Below, piece after piece: positions 26,812-36,200 of a DNA stretch of 64,000 nucleotides (position 1 is the first letter of the stretch; every line of letters starts with the position of its first letter). Below the pieces are notes generated by a model. It saw only the letters and a program-made list of their open reading frames with translations, had not been told where the DNA came from and did not search any database. Origin of the DNA: Chloroflexi bacterium HGW-Chloroflexi-3 (lineage in GTDB: Bacteria > Chloroflexota > Anaerolineae > Anaerolineales > Anaerolineaceae); the NCBI GenBank assembly GCA_002842045.1, contig PHBX01000022.1:35587-99586 (forward strand), written 5' to 3'. Made by a program: the position numbers and the translations under genes.

Positions 26812-27246
26812 TTGAACAAAACTCGTGTTCTCATTCTTTGCACAGGAAACTCAGCCCGTTCTCAAATGGGGGAAGGTCTTTTAAAACATCTAACAGGCGT
26901 TCGATTCGATGTCCTTAGTGCTGGCACCTCTCCCTCCACGCTCAACCCGTACGCTGTGCTTGCCATGGCTGAAATAGGTATAGATATCCGTGATCAGTAT
27001 TCCAAAAGCCTGAATCAATTTCTTACCCAGGAATTTGATTACGTCATCACCGTTTGTGATCATGCAGCGGAAGTCTGCCCAATCTTCCCTGGGACTGCAA
27101 AGCGTATCCATTGGAGCTTTCCCGACCCAGCGGCAATCGAGGGCGATCACCAGGCGAGGTTAGCAGCTTTTGTGCAGGTCAGAGATGCCATCAAAGTTCG
27201 TCTGGATCAATGGCTGGTTGAACTGGAAAAAACAGAGCCAAATTGA
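26812..27246 (+). CDS. arsC: Arsenate reductase, thioredoxin-coupled type (low-MW phosphatase fold)
   Basis: Reduces arsenate to arsenite using a three-cysteine relay. The P-loop CTGNSARSQ gives C10 and R16, and the two resolving cysteines C82 and C89 lie in VCDHAAEVCP, the same positions as in the Gram-positive enzymes. 144 residues. The start codon is TTG with AAAGGAAAGG upstream. No arsenite pump or arsR is beside it, so it stands alone and may also act as a tyrosine phosphatase-like protein. It converges with the next gene. Confidence 0.88.
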   Translation: MNKTRVLILCTGNSARSQMGEGLLKHLTGVRFDVLSAGTSPSTLNPYAVLAMAEIGIDIRDQYSKSLNQFLTQEFDYVITVCDHAAEVCPIFPGTAKRIHWSFPDPAAIEGDHQARLAAFVQVRDAIKVRLDQWLVELEKTEPN

Positions 27247-27252
27247 TACGAT

Positions 27253-28446
27253 TTAGAAAATCGATCCTCCCCAAACAAATTTTTCAAATTCTGGTGTAGG
27301 GTAACGGCCTACAACCCAACAATTTCTAAATTTGTATTTTTTGGCAATTTTTTGTAATTTGTTTTCATCTGTTTCTACAGGATGATACATTACTTCTAAA
27401 GCAGTTTCTTCAATATTCTCAGCATTCAAAATAAAATCAATTTCGAATTCTTTTCCTTTAGAGAGATAAGCTAATTCTCCATAATCGCGCAATTGATTAA
27501 AGATTGCATTTTCATACAAAGCACCTTCACCAGGGTGGGCAAGAATACTGGCAATACCATTATCCCGAAAATAAAATTTTTTACCCAAAGATACTGATTT
27601 ATCAACACTGGAATAAGCCGGTAATTGGTAAATAATGTATGTCTTTTTGAGAAATTCGAGATATTCATTTAATGTTGGGCGTGATATGCCTACGATCAAA
27701 GATAGCTTTGAATAGTCAATTCGATTACCCATTCGAATGGCTAATATTTGCAACAATTGTTGTAATTCCCCAATTTTTCTAAAATCAGCCAGAGACTGCA
27801 CATCAATATTTATATATGAAGAGAAAATATCATTCAAAATCTCTCGCTTTACTTCCGGGTTCGGTTCCAGAACAACATTGGGTAATCCTCCATACTTTAT
27901 GAATTCATCATAATGAGCCTTCAATCGTTCATACTCATGTTTGTCAAATAGCATTTCTGAAAACGAATGTCTTCGATAATAAGGAATCCCTTTAAAGTTC
28001 AAAAATTCACCAAAACTTAATGGAAACATTTCATAAATTATTTTCCTTCCAGCCATCGATTCACTGAAATAATTCTTCAGATAGAAAGAGCTGGAACCGG
28101 TTAATATGAATTTGATCCCATAGCGGTCATATAGATACTTAATCACACTGGGAAGACTGGGAACATATTGAATATCATCCAGGGCTATTGTCATAGATTT
28201 TGATGGATCTAATCCCTGGTTTCTGAAATAATTCAACGCCAAATCATAATTTTGCTCTTCAAAAACAGCTCGTTGATCCAATCTTTCCAGATCCATAAAC
28301 AATTTGTTATTCGTGGATATTTGATCCATCAACCAGCGTACAGCGGTTGTCTTTCCAACCCTGTGCATACCCGTTATGACGATTATTCTTGAATCTGAAA
28401 GAGCTTTAGCAATCTCTTTAAAAATAGGTCGTTCGAAAATAGTCAT
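27253..28446 (-). CDS. AAA ATPase with DUF4143 domain (intact)
   Basis: 397 residues. Walker A is TGMHRVGKTTAVRW, Walker B is ALDDIQYV, and the sensor region is FILTGSSSFYLKNY. The C-terminal half has the winged-helix segment SKLSLIVGISRPTLNEYL and the DUF4143 end with EFEIDFIL, an acidic nuclease-like site. The family is common in archaea and bacteria, often mobile, and its role is unknown. AT-rich compared with neighbours, which hints at transfer. A 13-bp inverted repeat sits just before the start. Confidence 0.85.
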   Translation of the reverse strand: MTIFERPIFKEIAKALSDSRIIVITGMHRVGKTTAVRWLMDQISTNNKLFMDLERLDQRAVFEEQNYDLALNYFRNQGLDPSKSMTIALDDIQYVPSLPSVIKYLYDRYGIKFILTGSSSFYLKNYFSESMAGRKIIYEMFPLSFGEFLNFKGIPYYRRHSFSEMLFDKHEYERLKAHYDEFIKYGGLPNVVLEPNPEVKREILNDIFSSYINIDVQSLADFRKIGELQQLLQILAIRMGNRIDYSKLSLIVGISRPTLNEYLEFLKKTYIIYQLPAYSSVDKSVSLGKKFYFRDNGIASILAHPGEGALYENAIFNQLRDYGELAYLSKGKEFEIDFILNAENIEETALEVMYHPVETDENKLQKIAKKYKFRNCWVVGRYPTPEFEKFVWGGSIF

Positions 28447-28452
28447 AAATCT

Positions 28453-28482
28453 ATTTTACAAAATAGTCTTATTTTGTAAAAT
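28453..28482 (-). promoter_or_regulatory. 13-bp inverted repeat before the DUF4143 ATPase gene
   Basis: ATTTTACAAAATA (28453-28465) and TATTTTGTAAAAT (28470-28482) form a perfect inverted repeat with a four-base centre, ending six bases before the start codon. Likely an operator, possibly for autoregulation, or an RNA hairpin that hides the ribosome site. Confidence 0.5.
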
Positions 28483-28611
28483 AAAGATGATTTGTAAACC
28501 AGGATGTGCCAAGCCATAAAATAATTATTTTTGTCAAGGAAATCTGTCCGGTAGCCAACAATTTAGAAAGTACGCCCAATAATGTGATTTTTGTAATAAT
28601 TACCAGTATAG

Positions 28612-28743
28612 TATAATTTTGAAATACCATTTCCTGGTTTGGTTTTGGTCTTAGGAAATTTTTATTCGAGGTTTGCGACACAAAATAGCTCATTGAGGGT
28701 TTAATCCTGAATAACTCAACCAAATGAGCGCATATTTCGCAAG
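28612..28743 (+). promoter_or_regulatory. -10 element and structured leader of the diguanylate cyclase gene
   Basis: TATAAT at 28612-28617 (with a TTGTAA 15 bases upstream) may be the promoter. In the leader, TTGCGA (28673-28678) pairs with TCGCAA (28737-28742) around a second helix GCTCATT (28688-28694)/AATGAGC (28723-28729). The rest of the 28483-28761 gap shows nothing else I can support. Confidence 0.35.
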
Positions 28744-28761
28744 AAAACAGGGCATCCCCAA

Positions 28762-30624
28762 ATGGAATTACAATACGCTGTTGCATTAATCGTTGCAGCC
28801 ATCATTTCCACTATCGTGGCAATGATCGCCTGGCAACGTCGGAATTCTGTTGGTGCCAAAAGTCTTTTCATCTTGATGTCAGCAGCGGTGGTGTGGTCAT
28901 TGACATATGCGATTCGCTGGATAGCTCATAATGAAGCAGCCCAATTATACTGGTTGGATGCCACCTATTTCGGTGTGGTGGTTGCCCCCACTGCCTTTCT
29001 GGTTATTGCGCTGGAATACACTAACCAGGTTCACGTCCTCACTTCACGTGTACGCTTAGGCCTTGCCACCATTCCCACTTTAACCATTCTGGTCCTTTGG
29101 ACGGACCCCTGGCACGGATTGTTTTACAATGGCTTGCGAACGGGTGATGCCATTTTAAATGGTGGCGTCTGGTTCTGGATATTCATCGCTTACACTTATA
29201 TTATTCTGCTTTTGGCCAGTGTACTTATTTTTCAAAAGACCTTCCAGGATCAACTGTTTTTTCAGGTTCAAGCCGGGCTGCTGTTAACAGGTATGATGCT
29301 CCCCTGGCTGGGGAATATCATCAGTCTGCTGGGGTTCAGTCCTTTTCCAGGACTGGATCTGACACCGTTCCTGTTCACAGCCAGTGGAATTCTTTTTATG
29401 TTCGCCCTCTTCCGATTTGGATGGTTGGAAATTGTGCCAATTGCTCATTCCGGCTTGATGGAAGGTCTCCTGGATGGTGTAATCGTGTTGGACAAAGTTA
29501 ATCGAATCGTAGATTTCAATCCAGCTGCTCAAAGGATTTTTGGTCTAACGACCGCAGTGATTGGTCAAACAATTCAACTGGCAGGTCTTAAGGTTCCAAA
29601 ACTGGTTGTTTTAGAACAACAAATTAATGTAGAAAAATCTGAAATTCAAATCAAAAATGAGCAAATGCATGAATTTGAGATGCGTACTCTTCCATTGTTG
29701 GATAAAAATAATCAGATAACTGGAAAGCTGATCACTTTGCATGATATATCCGAGTACCGGCTGGTCCAGGAACAAATTCAACGGTCTGAGGAACAGTATC
29801 GTCTACTGTTTGATAATGCGGTTGAGAGTATTCTTGTGGTACAAAATCGTCTGGTCGTTTTCTGTAACCCAGCCACCTGCGAGTTGACCGGATATCCGAT
29901 GGAAGAACTAATCAATGAGTCTTTTGTGAAGTTAATTTATCCAGATGACATCCCAATGATCACAGAAAATTATCGAAAACATGTCAGTGGCGAGGATCTT
30001 CAGGGTCGTTATCAGTTTCGTCTGGTGCGAAAAGACCTTTCTTTCCGTTGGGTAGAAACCAGTGGCATTCGCATCGATTGGAAAGGTGAATTAGCCACCC
30101 TGTATTTTATAATCGATGTCACTGAACGCAAAAAGGCTGAGGTCGCCCTGGAATTCCGCAGCACTCATGATATTCTCACCGGACTCTACAACCGACAATA
30201 TTTTGAGCAGGAGATAGACCGATTACAGAACAGCAGGAGACAACCTGTCAGTATCATAGTGATGGATATGAATGGTCTGAAAGAGATCAATGATTCCCAG
30301 GGTCATGCAGAAGGCGACGATCAATTAAAAGTAGCAGCCAGGGAGATCCGTAAAGCTTTCCGACCAGATGATATTGTTGCCCGTATTGGTGGGGATGAGT
30401 TTGTAATTTTATTGCCAGAAACAGATACTGAAACGACAATTAAGATTGTTGAACGGGTTAAAGAAGTCATTTATGATTTCAACCAGTTGAATCCAGAACA
30501 CAATCCCATTAGTTTCGCTATTGGCTTTTCCACCAGTGAATTAACACCCAATCTGCAAGATGTTTTTCGCAATGCTGACCGGGATATGTATATACAAAAA
30601 GCCAACCATTATGCTGTTAAATGA
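28762..30624 (+). CDS. Membrane diguanylate cyclase: 7TM sensor, two PAS domains, GGDEF
   Basis: 620 residues. About seven hydrophobic helices fill residues 1-220, of the type found at the N-terminus of some histidine kinases. PAS domains lie at about 235-335 and 345-455 (SEEQYRLLFDNAVESILVV starts the second). The GGDEF domain from about 460 has HDILTGLYNRQYF and RIGGDEFVILLP, an intact active site, and the inhibitory I-site RPDD five residues before it. It should make cyclic di-GMP from GTP in response to a membrane or ligand signal. No EAL domain. No effector gene is nearby. Confidence 0.88.
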   Translation: MELQYAVALIVAAIISTIVAMIAWQRRNSVGAKSLFILMSAAVVWSLTYAIRWIAHNEAAQLYWLDATYFGVVVAPTAFLVIALEYTNQVHVLTSRVRLGLATIPTLTILVLWTDPWHGLFYNGLRTGDAILNGGVWFWIFIAYTYIILLLASVLIFQKTFQDQLFFQVQAGLLLTGMMLPWLGNIISLLGFSPFPGLDLTPFLFTASGILFMFALFRFGWLEIVPIAHSGLMEGLLDGVIVLDKVNRIVDFNPAAQRIFGLTTAVIGQTIQLAGLKVPKLVVLEQQINVEKSEIQIKNEQMHEFEMRTLPLLDKNNQITGKLITLHDISEYRLVQEQIQRSEEQYRLLFDNAVESILVVQNRLVVFCNPATCELTGYPMEELINESFVKLIYPDDIPMITENYRKHVSGEDLQGRYQFRLVRKDLSFRWVETSGIRIDWKGELATLYFIIDVTERKKAEVALEFRSTHDILTGLYNRQYFEQEIDRLQNSRRQPVSIIVMDMNGLKEINDSQGHAEGDDQLKVAAREIRKAFRPDDIVARIGGDEFVILLPETDTETTIKIVERVKEVIYDFNQLNPEHNPISFAIGFSTSELTPNLQDVFRNADRDMYIQKANHYAVK

Positions 30625-30676
30625 ATACTTTATCCATATGACTCTGGCATGAACTATCTGGACTTCTATTCTTAAC

Positions 30677-30705
30677 TTGTGAAGTCAATAGAAAAACCCT
30701 ACAAT
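30677..30705 (+). promoter_or_regulatory. Promoter of the NTF2-like / DUF5671 gene pair
   Basis: TTGTGA (30677-30682), a 17-base spacer and TACAAT (30700-30705), 47 bases before the first start codon. Confidence 0.6.
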
Positions 30706-30752
30706 AAGAATACAAAGCCACTCATTAATTGGCTGGAAACTGGAGATTAGCT

Positions 30753-31232
30753 ATGAACAATGATCGTTTCTTAAACGGGATACTTACTGGTATTGGTGTA
30801 TTAATTCTGATCGCACTGGTCTTGTTTTTTGTTCGCCAGCAGCAAGCGGAATATCTGCCAGATGATTCACCAGAAGGTGTGGTACATAATTACATTCTGG
30901 GAGTTGTCCAACATGACTATGAACGGGCATACTCTTATCTTGCAGACATTCAGAAAAAACCTGATTTTCCCCAATTTCAGATGGAATTAGCAAGAAGTGA
31001 AAACGAAATCAAACGGGTCAGCGTGACTTTTGGAGAGATATTTATAACTGATGATTCCGCCACAGTTGCATTGAACATGAGTCAATCCTATGGTGGTCCC
31101 ATCACCAGATCATCCTGGTATGCTGAAACTGCCCAATTGATCAGGGAAAACGGAACCTGGAAAATCGTCAACATGCCCTATCCATTATGGTCCTGGAACT
31201 GGTATAACGAAGTGATCAAACCACTTCCATAG
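30753..31232 (+). CDS. Membrane-anchored NTF2-like protein
   Basis: 159 residues. One N-terminal transmembrane helix (GVLILIALVLFFV) after a short charged start, then an outside domain of the NTF2/DUF4878-like shape: an initial helix with DSPEGVVHNYILGVVQHDYERAYSYL, then beta strands ending in ENGTWKIVNMPYPLW. No catalytic motif is visible. I chose ATG 30753 with GGAG upstream over 30729. It precedes the DUF5671 membrane protein by 15 bases and the two are surely cotranscribed, so they may form a complex. Confidence 0.7.
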   Translation: MNNDRFLNGILTGIGVLILIALVLFFVRQQQAEYLPDDSPEGVVHNYILGVVQHDYERAYSYLADIQKKPDFPQFQMELARSENEIKRVSVTFGEIFITDDSATVALNMSQSYGGPITRSSWYAETAQLIRENGTWKIVNMPYPLWSWNWYNEVIKPLP

Positions 31233-31247
31233 AGCAGGAGAAAAACC

Positions 31248-33173
31248 ATGAAAACAATTCGAAGGTTTTATTTTTATCTACTCAGTCTGATCAGCGTGCA
31301 GGTTGTCATCTGGGCAGTGGTTAATCTACTGCGCACAATTTTCGACAGATCGACCGTGACATTTGCGGTGGATTGGTTGGCAGGCGGGATTGCTTTCGTC
31401 GCTGTTGGTGTACCCATCTTCTGGTTACATTGGACGACTGTCCAGCGTGATGCCCACCGCGAGGAAGAGGAAGCATGCAGCCGCATCCGGGGTCTCTATC
31501 TGTACGCAACACCTCTCGCAACCGGTATTCCGATTACATACGCAGTTCTGGCAATTCTCAACCGCTTATTTGTCAAATGGATGGGATTACCCGTGACGAC
31601 ATCTGCGGTGGGAGGTGCACAAACTAATATCGATAATCTGATCGCCATCGCAGCTAACCTGATTGTATTGGTTTATTTTTGGCGTGTGCTACAGCAAGAT
31701 TGGAAAATAAATCCTAATCACGAAAATCTGATGGATTTTAGTCGTTTGCATCGTTACATCTGGATGGTGTATGGTTTGGGATTGCTGATTTTTGGCGTGC
31801 AGCAAATTCTAAGGTTTATTTTTTCCGTGCCCCAGGATTTTGGCTCTGTACCTGAGATGGTTCTGGCAACCGGATTGGCGCTGATTCCGGTTGGTCTGCC
31901 AATCTTCGGGAAAGCATGGTTGGTCATTCAAAAGAGTTTGTCAGAAAAAAATGAAAGTCGATCCTCCTTGCGACTGGTTGTGCTATTCGTTTTAACCCTG
32001 CTGGGGGTTGGTTTCAGCTTATCAGTACTGGGAATTCTGCTGGCAAATGTATTCCGTTGGATATTCCAGGTGGATAGCTGGCGTTTGATTTCCTTCATGG
32101 ATCAATTTGCCACCCAATGGGCTGTTCTGATCACTATGGGGTTGGTCTGGGGCTATTTCAGGCGAGAACTGAAATTTGCAATTACAGACCAGGATGACAT
32201 CTTCCACCAGGCTGGAATTCACCGCATCTACCATTCAATCCTTTCGTTTGCCGGTCTGGTCGTCAGTTTTCTGGGACTCTTATTACTTCTGGGAACCATC
32301 ATTGAAAGTATTTTCAACCTGTCTATTGGCAATAACGCAGCCTCACTCAGTGATGCGCTGGCGCTCCTGCTGATTGGTTTGCCGCTCTGGTTGATTTACT
32401 GGCAGCAAATTCAATTGGAAACCACCGGTTTTGATGAAATGGGAACCGCTGCACGTACATCCTTATTGCGCAAAGCTTATTTATACCTGGCATTATTTGC
32501 CACCGTAGTAGGCGCGATGTTGAGCACCGGGTGGTGGATCTATGGAATTCTAAATGCACTTCTTGGCCAGATGCCATCTGATTTCTGGTTGAATTTCAAC
32601 CTGCAACTGCGTATTGCCATTCTGTTTGCTATCTTCCTGGTATATCATTTACGCATATTGCGAGCGGATGGTCGTGGCGCTCAACCTGCAAAGGAAGCTG
32701 AACGCTCTGAATTCTCTGTCCTGGTTTTACCATCAGAAGATTCTTCGGTCAGCAATCAGCTTGTTAAAGCCATTCAACTTAAATCTCCAGATCTGCCGGT
32801 ATCTATCCTTCAGATGGAATTGACAAAAAGTTTGGATGCGATTAATTTGGCCAGGTTATTGCTGATCCCATCCAGCCTGTTAACCAATCCTTCCGAAGAG
32901 TTGCAGATGGTTCTGCAGAATTACACCGGTAAAATTTTGGTGATCCCAGAGGAACAGGAAAACTGGCATTGGTTGGGTACAGTCAGCCGTGATCAAAAAC
33001 TTCTGATGCAGGAAGTAGCTATCACCGTGCAACAGCTATCTGAAAATAAAACCCCGCGCACTTCAGCTCCAAGCAACCCCTGGATGATTGTGGCTTATAT
33101 ATTGGCAGGTTTATTTCTGCTGGAAATTGTTCTTTTGATAATTACCGCATTGGTAAACCTATTCTTAGTTTAA
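31248..33173 (+). CDS. Multi-pass membrane protein with DUF5671-type repeats
   Basis: 641 residues with about twelve to fourteen hydrophobic helices. The pattern 'RxxYxYxxxLxxxxxxxxxxxxLLRxIF ... GxPIFWLHW' occurs several times (for example near residues 4-65, 165-230, 330-390), so the protein is built from internal repeats of the DUF5671 kind. A soluble stretch at about 480-600 lies before a last transmembrane helix. Function is unknown; the family is common in Chloroflexota. Ribosome site CAGGAG lies before the ATG. A bidirectional terminator follows. Confidence 0.7.
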   Translation: MKTIRRFYFYLLSLISVQVVIWAVVNLLRTIFDRSTVTFAVDWLAGGIAFVAVGVPIFWLHWTTVQRDAHREEEEACSRIRGLYLYATPLATGIPITYAVLAILNRLFVKWMGLPVTTSAVGGAQTNIDNLIAIAANLIVLVYFWRVLQQDWKINPNHENLMDFSRLHRYIWMVYGLGLLIFGVQQILRFIFSVPQDFGSVPEMVLATGLALIPVGLPIFGKAWLVIQKSLSEKNESRSSLRLVVLFVLTLLGVGFSLSVLGILLANVFRWIFQVDSWRLISFMDQFATQWAVLITMGLVWGYFRRELKFAITDQDDIFHQAGIHRIYHSILSFAGLVVSFLGLLLLLGTIIESIFNLSIGNNAASLSDALALLLIGLPLWLIYWQQIQLETTGFDEMGTAARTSLLRKAYLYLALFATVVGAMLSTGWWIYGILNALLGQMPSDFWLNFNLQLRIAILFAIFLVYHLRILRADGRGAQPAKEAERSEFSVLVLPSEDSSVSNQLVKAIQLKSPDLPVSILQMELTKSLDAINLARLLLIPSSLLTNPSEELQMVLQNYTGKILVIPEEQENWHWLGTVSRDQKLLMQEVAITVQQLSENKTPRTSAPSNPWMIVAYILAGLFLLEIVLLIITALVNLFLV

Positions 33174-33177
33174 TAAT

Positions 33178-33214
33178 AAACACCCCGCGAGGCGCTGGTT
33201 CCTGCAGGGTGTTT
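33178..33214. terminator. Bidirectional terminator
   Basis: AAACACCC (33178-33185) pairs perfectly with GGGTGTTT (33207-33214) between two converging genes. Confidence 0.75.
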
Positions 33215-33231
33215 TCCAAAATTCAATAAGG

Positions 33232-36200
33232 TTAGCGGTTGATCACCGGCATGTACACATATGACGGTGTGCCTATGTCATACCAGACGGTGTATTTGAC
33301 AGCATTGCCCGCCAGTTTCGGATCGATCGGCGTGATCTTCAGGTAGTAGGTATCATTGGTCTCAGCCTCAAAGGTAACTACCTGAGATTGACCAAAGATG
33401 GTAGCCGGATAAGTTTTAACCAGGGTTGTACCATTGTTCTTGTACACCGCCACATTCATACTGGCGCCACCACCACGGGAACTTACAAATACCATGTAGG
33501 GATTACCACCTTCCACCGTCATTTTGACCCAATCCACATCACCTGTTCCACAGAAATTGTGGGTTTGTGAGGTGTTGATGGGTAATGTGGTGGCATTGGT
33601 AGAAACATTATTGGCTTCATTGCCATCCAGTGAGCAGGTAGTTATCAGCACCACTGATTTGGTACCATCAGGGTAGGGTTCCACATTGCCGCTCAGGTCT
33701 ACCGACCTTACACGGAAGTCATAGCTCTTGCCCATTTCACCCAGGAAGTTGTAGGTAGTTTGTGATCCCGGGATCTTCAATTGCAGATCCTGCCAATCAC
33801 CACCATTTACCTGGTATTGCAAATCATAGTAGTTGATGGAACTGCTTGGCACATTGGTTGTCCAACGGAGTGGAATGTATGTCGTTGCCAAAGGTGAACT
33901 GATTGGTGCCAGGGTTGTAGAAGGCACTGACAGGTCATAACCCTTCACAATTCTCAACACGCCATGCTGGTTGCCTGCACCATCGAATGCCTGTGCATAT
34001 AACCAGCCATCCAATACAGGCTCATATTTTGCAACATCAAATAAAGCTGACCAACCATCACCAGCATTGGTATCTGACCCGAGCAACACCCATGGACTCA
34101 TGATGTTAACATTTCGCCAGTAGAAATCCACCTTTTGAACACCAGTTTGAGTGCCGACACCGATATCACTGGCATCCACCTTCAGGTAGAAAGGTTTCTG
34201 CGGAATCAGATTGGTCGTTGGCCAGGCGAAGCTTGCCTGCGGAGGGGTAAAATCACCTGATCGTTTGACGCGCAAAGTGTAGAAATAGCTATCACCACCT
34301 GCACGTGGGTAATCCCAGGCTTTTACCAGCACATAATAATCACCGGTATAAGGCAGCGTGTATTTGATGTAGGAATCACGAATGACTGTATATTCCACAT
34401 CATCATTTTCTGCCAGTAAATCACCTTTGTAGTCATAGAACAAAAGGTAAGGATCCAGTGCTGAGCCAAATGCCATGGCATCGATATCCAGCTCCACTTC
34501 CTCGCCGGCAAAACCAGTAAATTTGTAGAAGTCCAGATCACCTTGCGGGCAAATCTTCGAAAAAATTTCTCCACCATCCGGGTATACCATCGCCTGTGCA
34601 AAAGTATTGTTCGGTTCGCTGTTGTTGACACAGGTGACCGGCGCTTCGGTGGTGACCCGTACATTGTCCACCATCCAGCCAAAACCTTCATTGAAGAATG
34701 GGTCCACAATATCCATATGGAAACGTATCCGGATGGTTTTGCCAGCGTAAGCCGATAGATTAATCCCCGGGCTGGTCAACCAGGCTTTATCCGCATCCAG
34801 AGAAAGCTGCATCACATTGTTGAAGGGGCCATTATTGACTGAGATCTGTACCCAGCGTTGATCATAAAAGTTGAAGAAGTTCTCCGTCTGGTAGTAATAA
34901 TCAAAGCGCAGGTAATAAGTACCGGTGGACGGGATCACAATCGGTGGTGAGGTTAGATCTCCACCACCAATAGTTGGGTCACCTAAATTGCTGTTTGGAT
35001 TGACAGCACCTGGATAAGCATCGTTGAACAACCAGACTTTAGAGGTACGTAACCCTTGTGGTGCATCTGTGTAATACCACATCTTCACACCATCCCAACT
35101 TTGCCCACCGGATTCGAAATCAAACGTGATCGGAGCCGTCACCGCTGTGGCTGCTGCTAAACTAACTGCATTAACTTTGAACGTTTTGGTCGCTGCAGCG
35201 CTCTCACCAGCTGAATTACGCCCATATACTTTGAGGGTATAGTCCCCGGCTGGCAATGAACCCAGTGACCATCCAACCTGTTTGATCCAGTTTAAGGTCT
35301 TGTTGAGGGGACCGGTTAACTCGGCTCTGAATTCCGTTGCCCCACGCACACTGAAATCAACCACATAGGATTCATTCGAAGCCAATCCAGTTGCATCGGT
35401 GTTTCGATTGGTATCGTTAGTGATGGTGGATATTACAGGTGTATATGGTTTATTGGTTCGGGTTTGCACCTGCATCGAAGAAACCATGTTTAGATTGATG
35501 CGATTATCAAACAGATTGGGGTCATTGCCTTCAAAAGTCTCATTGCGTGAAGGGGGTGGGGATGTCGACACCCAACGTCCTTGATCTAAATCATACAAAA
35601 TAGCACGTACATTATTGCCAACGAGAATTGACTCGACGTTGTTATCAAATCCTACGCCTAAATTATCAGAGGTACCATAATCTCCAATTTCATAGGCTTT
35701 ACAGGTGCCCTGATAATCTTTCTGCGTAAAAAGCGCCACCTGATTATCTGTTGGATTGCAGGCTGGAGGTGGTAATTTTGAACAGGGAGCGTTATTGATG
35801 ATGGTGCGTAAACCGGCAATCGTGCGGGTTTGATTGCCCTCAATATCAAAAATACGTACAGCCAGATCAATCGGGCCATTGGGCAATCTGGCATCACACA
35901 GACTGATCTCGGTCATGTAGGTGGTGCCGGTCATAGCCGGACCGACCTCCACCCAATCCCCACCTTTGGGGCGGGCAATGATCTGTACCTTGGCAATGCC
36001 AAGGTCGTCCTTTGCCCAGCCACCTACCATCAGGGTAGTGTCGCTGATCACATCGCCATGAGAAGGCATAATCAGATCACCCGTGGGAGGAAAAGCGCCA
36101 TAGTTGCCAGAGGTGTATTGGTTCACTTCACGCACACCGGGGATTGCACGGTGACATTGCGTCCCGTACGCCGGGAAAAGGTCCACCTCTTCACAGGTGC

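Noticed and set aside
28469..28786. 105-codon minus-strand frame in the ATPase-cyclase gap
   Set aside because: Overlaps the promoter and structured leader, no ribosome site or family match.
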